Below, piece after piece: positions 8,620-17,795 of a DNA stretch of 64,000 bases. Every line of letters begins with the position of its first letter. Position 1 is the stretch's first letter. The stretch is taken from contig JAJDAH010000238.1 of the NCBI GenBank assembly GCA_029261965.1, positions 20,453-84,452 on the forward strand, given 5' to 3'. The notes under the pieces were generated by a model that was not told where the DNA came from, made no database searches, and saw only the letters and a list, made by a program, of their open reading frames with translations. Source of the DNA: Polyangiaceae bacterium (GTDB lineage Bacteria; Myxococcota_A; Polyangia; Polyangiales; Polyangiaceae). The position numbers and the translations under genes are program-made.

Positions 8620-11600
8620 TCGCTGAACTCGCAGGTGAGCTGGAGGTCCCAGTCCGACAGGGTCGGGCCTTGCATCATGTCCGAGGAGGGGTTGAGCGTC
8701 GCTCGAATGCGCAAATAGTTGCCGTTGCGCGGGATCCCGGCGTTGGCCAACGTCGTATCCACCACCGCGTCACCAGGCTGGAAGTTGAGCGGGCCACCCA
8801 CCTGAGTGTCCGTACCGATGCCCGCGTTGCAAATGTTGGGCAATGACGCGCAGGCCTGGTTGGCCGCCAGAGCGTTCGTGAACTCGAGCGGTACCTCCGC
8901 ACTCAGGTTGGTGACGTTGCCCATCGAGTCGCGGTCACCCGTGGCGACGGTGAACGAGATGTTCGTGTCGGACGGGGTCATCGTGGTCCACGACCAGTCG
9001 CCCCAGACCGGCTGCTGAGCGCTGCCGCACGCGGTGGCCGCGTCGTACTCGAAGATCGCCGAGCCCGCCATGAGGGTGTTGTTCTGTACGCACTGGTAGA
9101 GAATGTCGACACCAGAGCTGGTGTCGTTCTGCACCAACGAGCAGGCGGCCGGGCACAGGTTGACGGTCGTCGGATTGACGTTGTCGTCGTAGTACCACTC
9201 GAGGCCCGCGCAGAGAGTCGCGTCGTTGACCTTCGTCAGCGAAACCTCGACCGCCGGGGTGCCCGCGGTCACGAGAATCTGCGGCGAGTTGATGTCGATC
9301 ATGCCCATCGCCGGTGGTGTCGGCAGAGCGAAGGCGCAGTTGAGCGAGCGCTGACGAATAGCCGTGAGAGCGTCGATGAATCCGGCAGGGTTGCCGGTGT
9401 CCACGATGAACGCGTTGAACTGGTTGCCCGAGCCGGCCTGGGCGATCGTGTCGAGGTTGGCGAGACTCGTCGGATTGTCGGTGATGCCGATGACGAAGGT
9501 GTCGATGCCCGCGGCGTAGCCCGCCCCGGCGATCGCCGCCGTGCCCGGCACATCGCTGTTGCAGCCCGCAGCCGTGTTCGACGGCTGACCGTCGGTCACG
9601 AGCACGACGATTTGCTTCCGGTCGGGCACCGTGGGCGCTCGAGCCAAGGCGTGGTCGATGGCGCCCTGGAGCGACGGCTCGGTCGGCGTCGCGCCGGAGG
9701 GAATGACCTTCGCGAGCGAGCCCATCACGTTGTTCACGTGGGCATCCGCCGCGCCGGGAAGGATGTCGTAGTCGACCCCGGCGGTTGCGGCGAAGTTGAC
9801 GTAGCCCGACGGCGTGCACTGGGTGAGGGAGCTGGCGTAGTACTCGTAGCTACCGAACGCGCCATCGGCGCCCACGCAGTCGCCGTACGCACCACTGGTT
9901 CTGGGATCCGGGCAGAATGGCCACGGCGTCGGGTCCCATTGAGAACAGAACAAGCCACAAGAGCTGTCGACACCGCACGTCTGGCAGCCGTTTGGCACCG
10001 GGAAGTAGCTGATGCCGAAGCCCATGCCAACCGATTCGGAGTTGCGAATGAAGTTCCTGAGCGCCACCGTCGCGCCCTGCCATCTCGTGACGCCGTCGAC
10101 TTCGGTGCCCATCGACCCCGACCGATCCATCATGACGAACATGTCGAGAGGGCCTGGGTCGGCTCGGTTCGATCCCGAGCTGCAAGAATCTCGGCATCCG
10201 TACACAATTTCGATGGAAGCGGTGAGATCGGCCTTGGCCGTCGAGCACGTCGTCGGGCACAGAACGATCTTCGGCCCATTCGTATCGAACACGAAGCCAT
10301 CCCCCGCGCCGCACGCGCCGAGAGAGGTGACCTTGGGAATTGCCGTACCCGACAGCGAAACGGTCGTCGTCGCGGGATCGATGACGCCCATCGGTGGCGT
10401 CGGCACGTCGAAATCGCACGAGAGCGATTGATCGCGAATGGCGTTCAGCGCATCGACCAGCGCCGCCTGAGCCCCGGCGCTGCTGCCGCTGATGATGGTC
10501 GCGTCGCGCGCGCCACCGCTGCCAGCGCGGGCCAGAATGTTCAAGAAATCGAGGTTGTTCCCCGTGTCGACGCCAATGACGAACGTCTCGATCGAAGTCG
10601 ACGAGAAGAAGAAGTTCTCCACGAGCGTGGCTACTTCCTGAACCCGGCACGCGGTTTCTTGCTTGGCGCTCTTGCCCTTCTTGCCGCCGCAGTTGCCACA
10701 GTCGGTCGGGAGACCATCGGTGACGAGAACCGCCACGCACTTTCGATCGGGAGCGCCAGAAGCCCACACCGCGGCGTCGAGCAGCGCTCCGTTCATTGCC
10801 GGCAGCGTGGGAGTCGAACCGCCGGGAACGATCGCGCCGATTTGCGAGATGACGGCCGGCGCGACGCCGGGCAGGAGCCCAAGCGGCACGGAGAGGTTGG
10901 CTCCCGAATATTGGACCGCGTTGCACTGGTCCAACGGGCTGGGGAAGAAGTCGAGCCCAGCGGTCATGCCGTCCAATCCCGGATCCGCAATGAAGGTCTG
11001 GATCGCGCCGGAGACGTTGAGCCACGGGGCGCCCGCCATCGAGCCCGACTTGTCGACCATCAACACCATGCAGAGCGGATCGCGCTGCGCAGTCTGGGGC
11101 GTCATGCCGCACGACGAGGGCGGACCGCTATCGCCGGGTCCGGCGCCGGTGGGGACGAGTTCCACGCCGCCCGGCCCAACCATCGTGTTCGGGTCGGTGG
11201 TGGGCGTGACGGTCGAAGGAAAGTGCACGCAAAACGGATCGCAGGGATTGGCGACACACGGCGATGGCATCGTGCCGACCTGGTGGAGTCGATAATTCGA
11301 GCTCGGAACCGACATCGTGCTCATCGAGGTCGGTCGGCACTCGCTCCACACTCCGCCTTCACACGCGCGGTCGCCCACGACGCAGGTGACCGTCTCGCCG
11401 ACTTTGCTGGACACGGAGCCACAGCTGACGACCTGCCCCTCGGACGGGCACTCGCAGCCGTCGTTGGGCGTATTGCAGCGGTAGCATTCGTCGGTGACCG
11501 AGGCGTCGTTGTCGTCGCAATCGGCGCCGCTGGCGCAGTTGGCGCCAAAACTGTCGTTGTCACCGTCCTGACAAATCGCCGGTCCGCCCCCACCGGTGCC

Positions 11601-11735
11601 GCCGACGACCACCGGACCCCCGGTCGGCGGCAGACGATCTCCGTCGCTGCAGCCGGTATATATGCCGACGAGCGCAAGGGCTCCGGCAGCCAGGAGACCG
11701 AGGCGCACGCCGAGTTGATGGATCGCAGTCGTCAT
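8616..11735 (-). CDS. Large lipoprotein with MopE-like motif and two tandem VWA domains
   Basis: The 1039-residue product has an N-terminal hydrophobic signal with Cys29 (IYTGC). A Ca/Cu-binding type repeat follows (CQDGDNDSFGANC...DCDDNDAS, about residues 55-80), as in MopE-like 'DGDxDxxG' proteins. Two von Willebrand A domains begin with MIDAS motifs DKSGSM (about 228) and DRSGSM (about 537); both have a later TDG(L/Q)P metal loop. After each VWA comes the same accessory module: a CxFxxPxPP segment, then a CPxxC segment ending in a final Cys. It probably mediates metal-dependent adhesion or assembly at the cell surface. I chose ATG 11735, where the signal peptide begins. It heads the operon ending in lnt. 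Confidence 0.9.
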   Translation of the reverse strand: MTTAIHQLGVRLGLLAAGALALVGIYTGCSDGDRLPPTGGPVVVGGTGGGGPAICQDGDNDSFGANCASGADCDDNDASVTDECYRCNTPNDGCECPSEGQVVSCGSVSSKVGETVTCVVGDRACEGGVWSECRPTSMSTMSVPSSNYRLHQVGTMPSPCVANPCDPFCVHFPSTVTPTTDPNTMVGPGGVELVPTGAGPGDSGPPSSCGMTPQTAQRDPLCMVLMVDKSGSMAGAPWLNVSGAIQTFIADPGLDGMTAGLDFFPSPLDQCNAVQYSGANLSVPLGLLPGVAPAVISQIGAIVPGGSTPTLPAMNGALLDAAVWASGAPDRKCVAVLVTDGLPTDCGNCGGKKGKSAKQETACRVQEVATLVENFFFSSTSIETFVIGVDTGNNLDFLNILARAGSGGARDATIISGSSAGAQAALVDALNAIRDQSLSCDFDVPTPPMGVIDPATTTVSLSGTAIPKVTSLGACGAGDGFVFDTNGPKIVLCPTTCSTAKADLTASIEIVYGCRDSCSSGSNRADPGPLDMFVMMDRSGSMGTEVDGVTRWQGATVALRNFIRNSESVGMGFGISYFPVPNGCQTCGVDSSCGLFCSQWDPTPWPFCPDPRTSGAYGDCVGADGAFGSYEYYASSLTQCTPSGYVNFAATAGVDYDILPGAADAHVNNVMGSLAKVIPSGATPTEPSLQGAIDHALARAPTVPDRKQIVVLVTDGQPSNTAAGCNSDVPGTAAIAGAGYAAGIDTFVIGITDNPTSLANLDTIAQAGSGNQFNAFIVDTGNPAGFIDALTAIRQRSLNCAFALPTPPAMGMIDINSPQILVTAGTPAVEVSLTKVNDATLCAGLEWYYDDNVNPTTVNLCPAACSLVQNDTSSGVDILYQCVQNNTLMAGSAIFEYDAATACGSAQQPVWGDWSWTTMTPSDTNISFTVATGDRDSMGNVTNLSAEVPLEFTNALAANQACASLPNICNAGIGTDTQVGGPLNFQPGDAVVDTTLANAGIPRNGNYLRIRATLNPSSDMMQGPTLSDWDLQLTCEFSE

Positions 11736-11855
11736 GGACAAGAAGCTCAGGGGCAACTCAGCAAGAAGTGCGCCTCCATGGAACCGAAATTTCGCACGGA
11801 AATCCGCGCCAGTCGACCACCAGGCTGCCGCAAAGATTTCCACCCCATGAAACGC

Positions 11856-11883
11856 TTGCGAGGCTCGGGGGGGCCACTAACGT
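11856..11883 (+). promoter_or_regulatory. Predicted sigma70-type promoter
   Basis: TTGCGA (11856-11861) and TAACGT (11878-11883) are 16 bases apart, and the -10 ends 7 bases before the ATG at 11891, so the transcript would be leaderless or nearly so. This is a pattern call, not measured. Confidence 0.4.
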
Positions 11884-11890
11884 ATCAATG

Positions 11891-13075
11891 ATGCACCGCT
11901 GGACACCTACTTGCACCTACATGCTCAGCGTCGGGTGTCTGCTGGTCGCGGCATGTTCGGACTCGAAGTCGAGCGCGGGGCCGCCCGGGGCGACGGGCGG
12001 GACGACGACGGGCACGGGCGGAGCGGGAACCGGCGGCGGCGCGGGAACCGGCGGCGGCGCCGGAGGATCCGCAGGCGCTGCCGGCGCTGCCGGAACAGGT
12101 GGTGGCGACGTGGATGCTGCGCCGGACGGTTCGGGCGGCGACGCCGCGGCAGACGCATCAACCCCACCGGACACCGGACCAGACGCTCCACCGGATCCCT
12201 GTGATCCACCGACCGCATCGAACGAAACTTCGATCTGCCTCGAGTTGACGCCGGACGTCGTCACGTTCGAATCCGATCCAGCTCTCGATGGCCAGGGGAC
12301 CCTCCTCATCCAGATCTTCGATCGGCTCGACCCGCCGGCATTGGACGCCGCCAGCTCTGCGCTGTTTTCACAAACGATCATGAGCGGCGCCATGCTGTCG
12401 GTCGACAACTTGCCGCCGATTCGAGTCACGGCGCAGCTCCCCAGGCGGATCTTCGTGCGCGTCATCTTCGCGGACAATGCCACCCGGGCCGCGCCAGAAG
12501 AGGTGACCTTCGGCACTTGGGTAGGAGGCGTGGACTTCACGACGGGCATCGAGCAGCGGATGGAACTCGTGCCCCACGACATCGACGTTGGGCTCGGAAA
12601 CACATTGGCGATGCCTCTGGTCGCGTATCGCAAGCTCGACGTCACGGTGAGCACGTCGGCTACACCAGTGGGCGACGGAGAAGGACCGCTGCAAGTCGCC
12701 GCGCTGGGCGACGAAAATGCTGGAAGCCAGCCCTCGCTTCTGGGGCAAACCTTGGTCCCATGCGCCGATTTGTCGGGGGGTCAGAGTCTGGTCGTGACGA
12801 TGCCATTCATCAGCGACGGACCACTGTTCGTGTCAGCCGCACTCAACGACCTCGGTACGACCGCAATGCTAGGCGAGCTGTTCGAAGGCGGGCTGTTCTC
12901 GTTGGCGCCGAACCCCGATGGTGGCACGCCGCTAGTGCCCAACCGCGTCGACATCCCAGCCGGCGCGTACTCGGCCGCGACGACGATTGATCTCAGCTTG
13001 GTCTCGCCTCTGCCCCCGGACTCCGGTGCACCCGGCCCGAACGCCTGCAGCGACCTGGGCGACGCCGGTCCCTAG
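11891..13075 (+). CDS. Surface lipoprotein, unknown C-terminal domain
   Basis: The 394-residue product has a signal peptide with lipobox LLVAAC (Cys about residue 22) and about 75 residues of Gly/Ala/Thr linker, then an Asp/Pro-rich stretch (DTGPDAPPDPCD). The 290-residue C-terminal part is predicted mainly beta-strand (for example TLLIQIFDRLDPP, LVVTMPFISDGPLFVSAALND) and is not recognised. It is transcribed divergently from the VWA operon with about 155 bases between starts. Two adjacent ATGs exist at 11888 and 11891; I prefer 11891 because it sits 7 bases after a plausible -10. It is one of the many species-specific lipoproteins of this region. Confidence 0.8.
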   Translation: MHRWTPTCTYMLSVGCLLVAACSDSKSSAGPPGATGGTTTGTGGAGTGGGAGTGGGAGGSAGAAGAAGTGGGDVDAAPDGSGGDAAADASTPPDTGPDAPPDPCDPPTASNETSICLELTPDVVTFESDPALDGQGTLLIQIFDRLDPPALDAASSALFSQTIMSGAMLSVDNLPPIRVTAQLPRRIFVRVIFADNATRAAPEEVTFGTWVGGVDFTTGIEQRMELVPHDIDVGLGNTLAMPLVAYRKLDVTVSTSATPVGDGEGPLQVAALGDENAGSQPSLLGQTLVPCADLSGGQSLVVTMPFISDGPLFVSAALNDLGTTAMLGELFEGGLFSLAPNPDGGTPLVPNRVDIPAGAYSAATTIDLSLVSPLPPDSGAPGPNACSDLGDAGP

Positions 13076-13118
13076 AACGAACCTTTCGGCGTTCAGCAGC
13101 GGGCGACGCCAGGCGCGC

Positions 13119-14981
13119 TCACTGCTCCACGATCTCCACCAACGTTTTCGCATCGACGTTGCTGACCGTCTGAACCGCACCCCCAGGCCACGTCACCACG
13201 ACTTCGGCCACAGTCGAAGCGTTTTCTCCCAGACCAAAGTGCTCGACGACGTCGTTTTGACCCAGGAACTGGCCGCCGCAGCGAACCTCTCGGCTCTGCT
13301 CCGGCGCTCCGCCGCCCGGTCGCACGACCACGCGTGACCCGACGCCGAATCGATTCGACTGAGTGCCGACGAGCTTGACCTTCAGCCAGTCGAAGTCGTT
13401 GCCGCGATCGTTTCGGTAGAGAACCGGAGTCTGACCGTGTCGGGTCACGAAGACATCGAGGTCCCCGTCGTTGTCGTAGTCGAAAACCGTCACCCCCTTG
13501 CCGTCGCCGGTGTCGGTGAGACCGACTCGTTGCGCGACCTCCGGCATCCCGCCGGGCATCACGTTCTCCCACAGGCGCATCGGCTGCTCACCGGCGAATT
13601 CGAATGAGCCGTCCGCGAAAACGACCCCGGAGGTCATCACGATGTCGAGATCCCCATCGTTGTCGTAGTCGAACGCGGCGCTGCCCCAACCCCACCCGCC
13701 GTCACGAACCGCGCGGGCATCGGTGACGTCAGTGAATGTTCTGCCCCCCGAATTCGAAAACAGTCGGTTGCCGTTTTCGATGAGGCACTCGGGCAGAACG
13801 CAATAGATGGACGTGATGAACCAATCGTCACGCCCGTCCCCATCGATGTCGCCAATCGCCGAGCCCATGCCGTTTTCGTCCGTGCCGACTCCCGCCGCAG
13901 TCGTCCCCCTGATGAACGTGCCGTCTCCGGCGTTCCAATAAAGCTGGCTCGTTTTGTAGTCCGCCGTCACGGCGAGATCCGGAAACCCGTTGTCGTCGAG
14001 ATCCGCGAACGTCGAAACGAATCCGAACACGCCCTTGTTGAAGCCGACGTCCTGAATGAGCCCGGCGGCCTCGGTCACGTCTTCGAAATTGCCGGGATTC
14101 GCCGCGCCGAGGTTTCGCAGGAGCCGCCCGTGTTTGTGGGTTTGACCCAGATCCCGCTCGACGACGACCCATTCGTTGGTGTGAATGTCGAGGAAGCCAT
14201 CTCGATCGTAATCACCGAAGGCTGCGCTGAACCCATAGTGAGGATACGGGCTCCGAAGGGCGGCCCCCCGCTCGAGCGCCTCCTCCAGGAACGTTCCGTC
14301 ACCCTGGTTGATCCACAAGTAGAAACGGTCGTGCCACACCGTGGTCACGTAGAGATCGGGATCCCCGTCATTGTCGACGTCGCCCCAGGCCGCACCATTC
14401 GTCGGAACGTCGAAGAAGAACCCGGCCGCCGCAGAAACGTCCTCGAAGGTGCCGTCGCCCCGATTGCGGTACAGGATGTCGGTCGCGTCGTCCCTCGTGA
14501 CGAAGAGGTCGACGTTGCCATCGCCGTCGTAGTCGGCCGCCGCGGCCCCACCGGTGAGCGAATGGGTGCACTCCTGCGATTTGCCGACGCAACCCCCGGG
14601 TGGCCGCATCGATTGCACGTGGGTGATGCCGGCCTGCGCCGTGACGTCGGTGAAGCTCACGCGCAGCGCTCCCACCGGATCGGCAACGGGGACCGCGCCA
14701 CCGGTGCCCCCGCTACCCGGGCCAGCCCCTACTCCGCTCGAACCTGCGTCGCCGGAGCTCCCCCCACCAGCGCCCACGCCGCTTTCTCCACCCGACGGGA
14801 CTCCAGCGACTCCGGCAGCCCCGCCGGTCGACGAAGTCCCCGCTGAGCCGGGAGCACCCGCCGCGCCTCGCGGGGGAGGAGAGTGGCGGCTCGAATCCGA
14901 ACAAGCCGCTCCCAACGCCAACAAGAGAACGCAAGAAAGCGGGTGCTTAGCGACAGCTCGACATCGTTGCGGGTCAATCAT
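13119..14981 (-). CDS. FG-GAP/VCBS repeat lipoprotein with ASPIC/UnbV domain
   Basis: The 620-residue product has a signal peptide with lipobox ALGAAC and a Gly/Ser-rich linker. About ten FG-GAP/VCBS repeats follow, each with a calcium-loop core such as DYDGDGNVDLFVT, DVDNDGDPDLYVT or DYDNDGDLDIVMT, predicted to form a beta-propeller. The last 80 residues (VGSRVVVRPGGG... VEHFGLGENASTVAEVVVTWPGG) match the ASPIC/UnbV domain that ends CRTAC1-like proteins. It is a Ca-dependent extracellular binding or adhesion protein. The ATG at 14981 places the signal peptide at the N-terminus. The next gene is divergent, with about 100 bases between starts. Confidence 0.92.
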   Translation of the reverse strand: MIDPQRCRAVAKHPLSCVLLLALGAACSDSSRHSPPPRGAAGAPGSAGTSSTGGAAGVAGVPSGGESGVGAGGGSSGDAGSSGVGAGPGSGGTGGAVPVADPVGALRVSFTDVTAQAGITHVQSMRPPGGCVGKSQECTHSLTGGAAAADYDGDGNVDLFVTRDDATDILYRNRGDGTFEDVSAAAGFFFDVPTNGAAWGDVDNDGDPDLYVTTVWHDRFYLWINQGDGTFLEEALERGAALRSPYPHYGFSAAFGDYDRDGFLDIHTNEWVVVERDLGQTHKHGRLLRNLGAANPGNFEDVTEAAGLIQDVGFNKGVFGFVSTFADLDDNGFPDLAVTADYKTSQLYWNAGDGTFIRGTTAAGVGTDENGMGSAIGDIDGDGRDDWFITSIYCVLPECLIENGNRLFSNSGGRTFTDVTDARAVRDGGWGWGSAAFDYDNDGDLDIVMTSGVVFADGSFEFAGEQPMRLWENVMPGGMPEVAQRVGLTDTGDGKGVTVFDYDNDGDLDVFVTRHGQTPVLYRNDRGNDFDWLKVKLVGTQSNRFGVGSRVVVRPGGGAPEQSREVRCGGQFLGQNDVVEHFGLGENASTVAEVVVTWPGGAVQTVSNVDAKTLVEIVEQ

Positions 14982-15079
14982 GCTCGCTCGAATCCGCCGG
15001 CGGGTCGGCGGATTCACGTTGCAAGGGTGACATTCCCATCCATCGCGTGCCCACAAAAATTATCCGCTACGATGGTTCG

Positions 15080-16036
15080 ATGGGCGCGTGGGCACGATGG
15101 TCGCTGGCAACGCTCGTTTTGGCGTCGGCGTGCGGCGGCCAAACGTCGAGCTCGAGCAGCCGTGGCGATCGGTCCGACGCCAGCATGTCACCGGATGCGA
15201 AAGTAGCCACTGACGACGCCGGCGCGGACACCGGCCACTCCGACGCTGCGGGATCTTGCTTGGATCTCGGAGCCGATTGCGGGCCGAACGAGTGCTGCGA
15301 CGGCGTCTGCGGGCCGGCGAGCGTGTGCGTTTCATGCCTTTCTTCCGGAGAGTTTTGCCTCGACGGCACCGATTGCTGCGCCGGGCTCGAGTGTTTCGGT
15401 CGGCAGTGCACTTCGCCGGTGGCATGCGGACCCGTTGGTACCGCATGTTCCCGAGACCTTCCATGTTGCGGCAGCGTGTTGTGCATCGACGACGTTTGTA
15501 GGTGCGGAAAGTTCGCCGAGCTGTGCAGCTCGCGAGCGCCGTGCTGCGATGGTTTCTCCTGCTCTGGTGGACGGTGCGCCGACGAGGTCGCCTGCGCCGA
15601 GATCGACGACGAATGCAGCGTCGGAACCCCGTGCTGTGGCGCGCTCGTCTGTGTCGACGATCGGTGCCGGGTACGAACCGGGTGCGGCGATGTGACGGAG
15701 CCGTGCGTCGCGGACGGCGCGTGCTGCGACGAGCTCGTTTGCTCGAGCGCTGCGTGCATCGAGCGCACGCTTCCGCCTCCGTGTCCGCTAGGGCCGACCG
15801 ATTGCACCGCGTGCGTGGCGCGCGAGTGTTGCGCCGAAGTCGGAGAATGTCGAAGCAACACCGAATGCGATTCAGCTCTTGATTGTGTCGAGTCGTGCGT
15901 CGATGCCACCGGTGTCGAGTGCATGCAGTCCTGCTTCGGCGACCCGATGAATCCGGACGAGCGACGCCTGGTGACCTGCGCTCTGAGCTCGTGCTTGTCG
16001 GAGTGCGTCGAGCTACCGGTGGAACCCGATCCGTGA
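15080..16036 (+). CDS. Cys-rich disulfide-repeat lipoprotein
   Basis: The 318-residue product starts MGAWARWSLATLVLASAC (lipobox) and has only a short Ser-rich linker. About 250 residues of repeated Cys-rich units follow, each of the type C..(D/S)..CCxG.xC......C, for example DCCAGLECFGRQC and CCGSVLCIDDVC; five or six repeats are visible. The spacing resembles dickkopf/granulin-type disulfide repeats often annotated in myxobacterial exported proteins. The C-terminal 70 residues (CTACVARECCAEVGEC...) resemble the Cys domain of the lipoprotein at 8008-8619. A role in surface binding is inferred. A TACGAT lies 6 bases before the ATG, so the transcript could be leaderless. Confidence 0.83.
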   Translation: MGAWARWSLATLVLASACGGQTSSSSSRGDRSDASMSPDAKVATDDAGADTGHSDAAGSCLDLGADCGPNECCDGVCGPASVCVSCLSSGEFCLDGTDCCAGLECFGRQCTSPVACGPVGTACSRDLPCCGSVLCIDDVCRCGKFAELCSSRAPCCDGFSCSGGRCADEVACAEIDDECSVGTPCCGALVCVDDRCRVRTGCGDVTEPCVADGACCDELVCSSAACIERTLPPPCPLGPTDCTACVARECCAEVGECRSNTECDSALDCVESCVDATGVECMQSCFGDPMNPDERRLVTCALSSCLSECVELPVEPDP

Positions 16037-16052
16037 GGAGCCGAGTGGCGCG

Positions 16053-16081
16053 TTGGACAGCTCTCGCAACCCGGCTATGCT
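16053..16081 (+). promoter_or_regulatory. Predicted sigma70-type promoter
   Basis: TTGGAC (16053-16058) and TATGCT (16076-16081) are spaced by exactly 17 bases, and the -10 ends 7 bases before ATG 16089. A start seven bases downstream of the -10 would give a leaderless mRNA. It lies between the end of the Cys-rich lipoprotein gene and the small gene it should drive. Confidence 0.55.
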
Positions 16082-16088
16082 CCACCGC

Positions 16089-16358
16089 ATGAATGCGACG
16101 ACCGGCGTAATCACCGCGGGCTTCCTTTTCGGTCGCAACGGCTCGAACGACCAGTCCTTCAGCGCGGTGACCAACAACGGTTGGAACGTCACCGGCGCCT
16201 CCCACGGCGATCAGGTCGCGAATACGACCTTCCACAACTTGCCGTTCGACACGGACATCACCGTGATGGGCCAAGGTGCCGGTGGAACGTACGAAATCAC
16301 GTTCCGCGTGCAGGAGTCCCCGTCGACCATCACGATCCAGTCGTTCACGTTCATGTGA
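16089..16358 (+). CDS. Small 89-residue protein, unknown
   Basis: The protein is short, soluble and without Cys, with a pattern of alternating polar and hydrophobic residues (TGVITAGFLFGRNGSND, TFHNLPFDTDITVMGQG, YEITFRVQESPSTITIQSF) that suggests an all-beta fold. It has no signal peptide. I do not recognise a family. Evidence that it is real: a well-spaced promoter directly upstream, ATG at the expected leaderless position, and codon use like its neighbours with no overlapping gene. ATG 16077 is an alternative but would lie within the -10. It ends 3 bases before the stop of the convergent ceramidase-like gene. Confidence 0.6.
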   Translation: MNATTGVITAGFLFGRNGSNDQSFSAVTNNGWNVTGASHGDQVANTTFHNLPFDTDITVMGQGAGGTYEITFRVQESPSTITIQSFTFM

Positions 16359-16361
16359 GCG

Positions 16362-17708
16362 TCAGAACGTATCGTTGAACACGCCGATTCTCTCCATCAA
16401 GAGCTGCTGGGAAAGATCTCCGACCACCTCGCCCATGGAGAGCGTCTCTTCGTAGGCGCCGTTGCGACCGCTTTCCCATTCGTCGGATGGAATGAAATAG
16501 CCGAGCGTGTCGGTCGTGAGCCCGAAAAACAGACGAAATGGCGTGTCGAGCGTATCCTTGATGGGTAAACCGTGTCGGGTGACCGACTCCCCCGGAAACG
16601 CGATCCCCGAGACCTCGCTTCCCAATCTGAAGATGGCCGACTGGGTGTCGACCCCGAGATCGCCGGGGGTGTCGTCGGCGTCGTAGTCCAGGATGCCCGC
16701 ACGGTAAGCGAGCTCGAAGCGACCGTTCGTCACCGGCGCTCGGAACTTCACCGGTTCGAACCCGAGTCCCGACGAAACGCGAGCGGCTCCGGACAGGACG
16801 TCGATCGCCTGATTCGCGATGCTGGTTCCGTAGTCCTCGGCTCGATCGAATTCGCTTCCCGTGCCCGCCGGCGAGCAGTCGCCGATGATGCCGTTGAAGT
16901 AGAGCACCGGAGCGCCAAGCACCGACTCGGCGTGGTCGACGAGGTAGCCTGTGTAGTCACGGCTCACCTCCCGGTTGTCGCGGCCCACGGTCACCGGGTG
17001 CGCGGAAAACTGGATTAGCGTCCCGACGCGGGCCCCAGTGTCGTCGGTCGCGTCCAGCACCGTGAGCTCTTGGTCGGTGAAGGGCCAGTCGCGGCGATTG
17101 TTGTTCTCGTGCTCACCGCGAGCCACGCTCAGGGTCGCACTCGCCCTCCGTTCGTACGCGCTCGACAGGGCGTCGATGGTGAGAGCAATGACGCGGTTGC
17201 GATACTCGACAGGGATGCCGCCCCAAAGACCCTGGAAGTCCGGAGCCGAGTGCGTGTGCGTGACTCCGACCAAGACCCGATCGGGATCGATGCCCGTGCG
17301 ATCCGCAACGCCAGCGCGGATCTCTCGCATCGGGCGGTTGCCCATGCCGGGAAGGTCGAGAATGGCGAGCGCGAGTGCCTCTTGCCCACTCGTGATGACC
17401 ATGGCTCGGGCGAAGATCGAATCGTGCACGCCGAGCGCCTCTCCGCGCTGGGTGAGGATCCCGTAGGCACCGAGGTAGAGCGTGCCCGTGGCGATTTCTG
17501 CGTCCGTAGGCGAGATGTCGGTCACGTCGAACCCGACCTCGAAATCTTCCTCTGGGCCCGTTTGCCCAGCGTCGGAGCCCGGGCCACTGCCCGCGCTTCC
17601 TCCTGCGCCACCGGCATCGTCGCCGCCGGTGGAGGCGGGAGTCGAGCTCCCGCATGCCGCGAGAAGAAGCAACGACAGACACGAAACGTCGAGCCGCAAT
17701 CCAAGCAT
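16362..17708 (-). CDS. Lipoprotein with neutral/alkaline ceramidase-like N-terminal domain
   Basis: The 448-residue product has a lipobox LLLLAAC (Cys about residue 19), a 40-residue Gly/Ala/Asp linker, and then a domain of about 390 residues beginning FEVGFDVTDISPTDAEI. The motif VTHTHSAPDFQGLWGG (about residues 150-165) is the His-rich metal and active-site signature of the non-lysosomal neutral ceramidase N-terminal domain; VLYFNGIIGDCSPAG and IQFSAHPVTVG also fit. Full ceramidases are longer and have a second C-terminal domain that is missing here. It may hydrolyse amide-linked lipids or a related substrate outside the cell; sphingolipids are known in several myxobacteria. The substrate is an inference. 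Confidence 0.85.
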   Translation of the reverse strand: MLGLRLDVSCLSLLLLAACGSSTPASTGGDDAGGAGGSAGSGPGSDAGQTGPEEDFEVGFDVTDISPTDAEIATGTLYLGAYGILTQRGEALGVHDSIFARAMVITSGQEALALAILDLPGMGNRPMREIRAGVADRTGIDPDRVLVGVTHTHSAPDFQGLWGGIPVEYRNRVIALTIDALSSAYERRASATLSVARGEHENNNRRDWPFTDQELTVLDATDDTGARVGTLIQFSAHPVTVGRDNREVSRDYTGYLVDHAESVLGAPVLYFNGIIGDCSPAGTGSEFDRAEDYGTSIANQAIDVLSGAARVSSGLGFEPVKFRAPVTNGRFELAYRAGILDYDADDTPGDLGVDTQSAIFRLGSEVSGIAFPGESVTRHGLPIKDTLDTPFRLFFGLTTDTLGYFIPSDEWESGRNGAYEETLSMGEVVGDLSQQLLMERIGVFNDTF

Positions 17709-17795
17709 CGGGCCAGAGTATAGGTGCTATCGCTGACGCCGCCCGCAGGGATTGGCTTCGCTGAGTCGATTCGTTCGCTGCTAGTGTCTCACTCG

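Noticed and set aside
9612..11891. Long plus-strand open reading frame (about 759 codons) opposite the double-VWA gene
   Set aside because: It is Arg/Ala/His-rich without motifs, and the minus strand carries clear VWA domains, lipobox and operon overlaps. High GC produces such shadows.
13081..13100. GTTCAG sequence as a third LexA box
   Set aside because: The ten preceding bases do not fit the motif, and it lies between gene ends.
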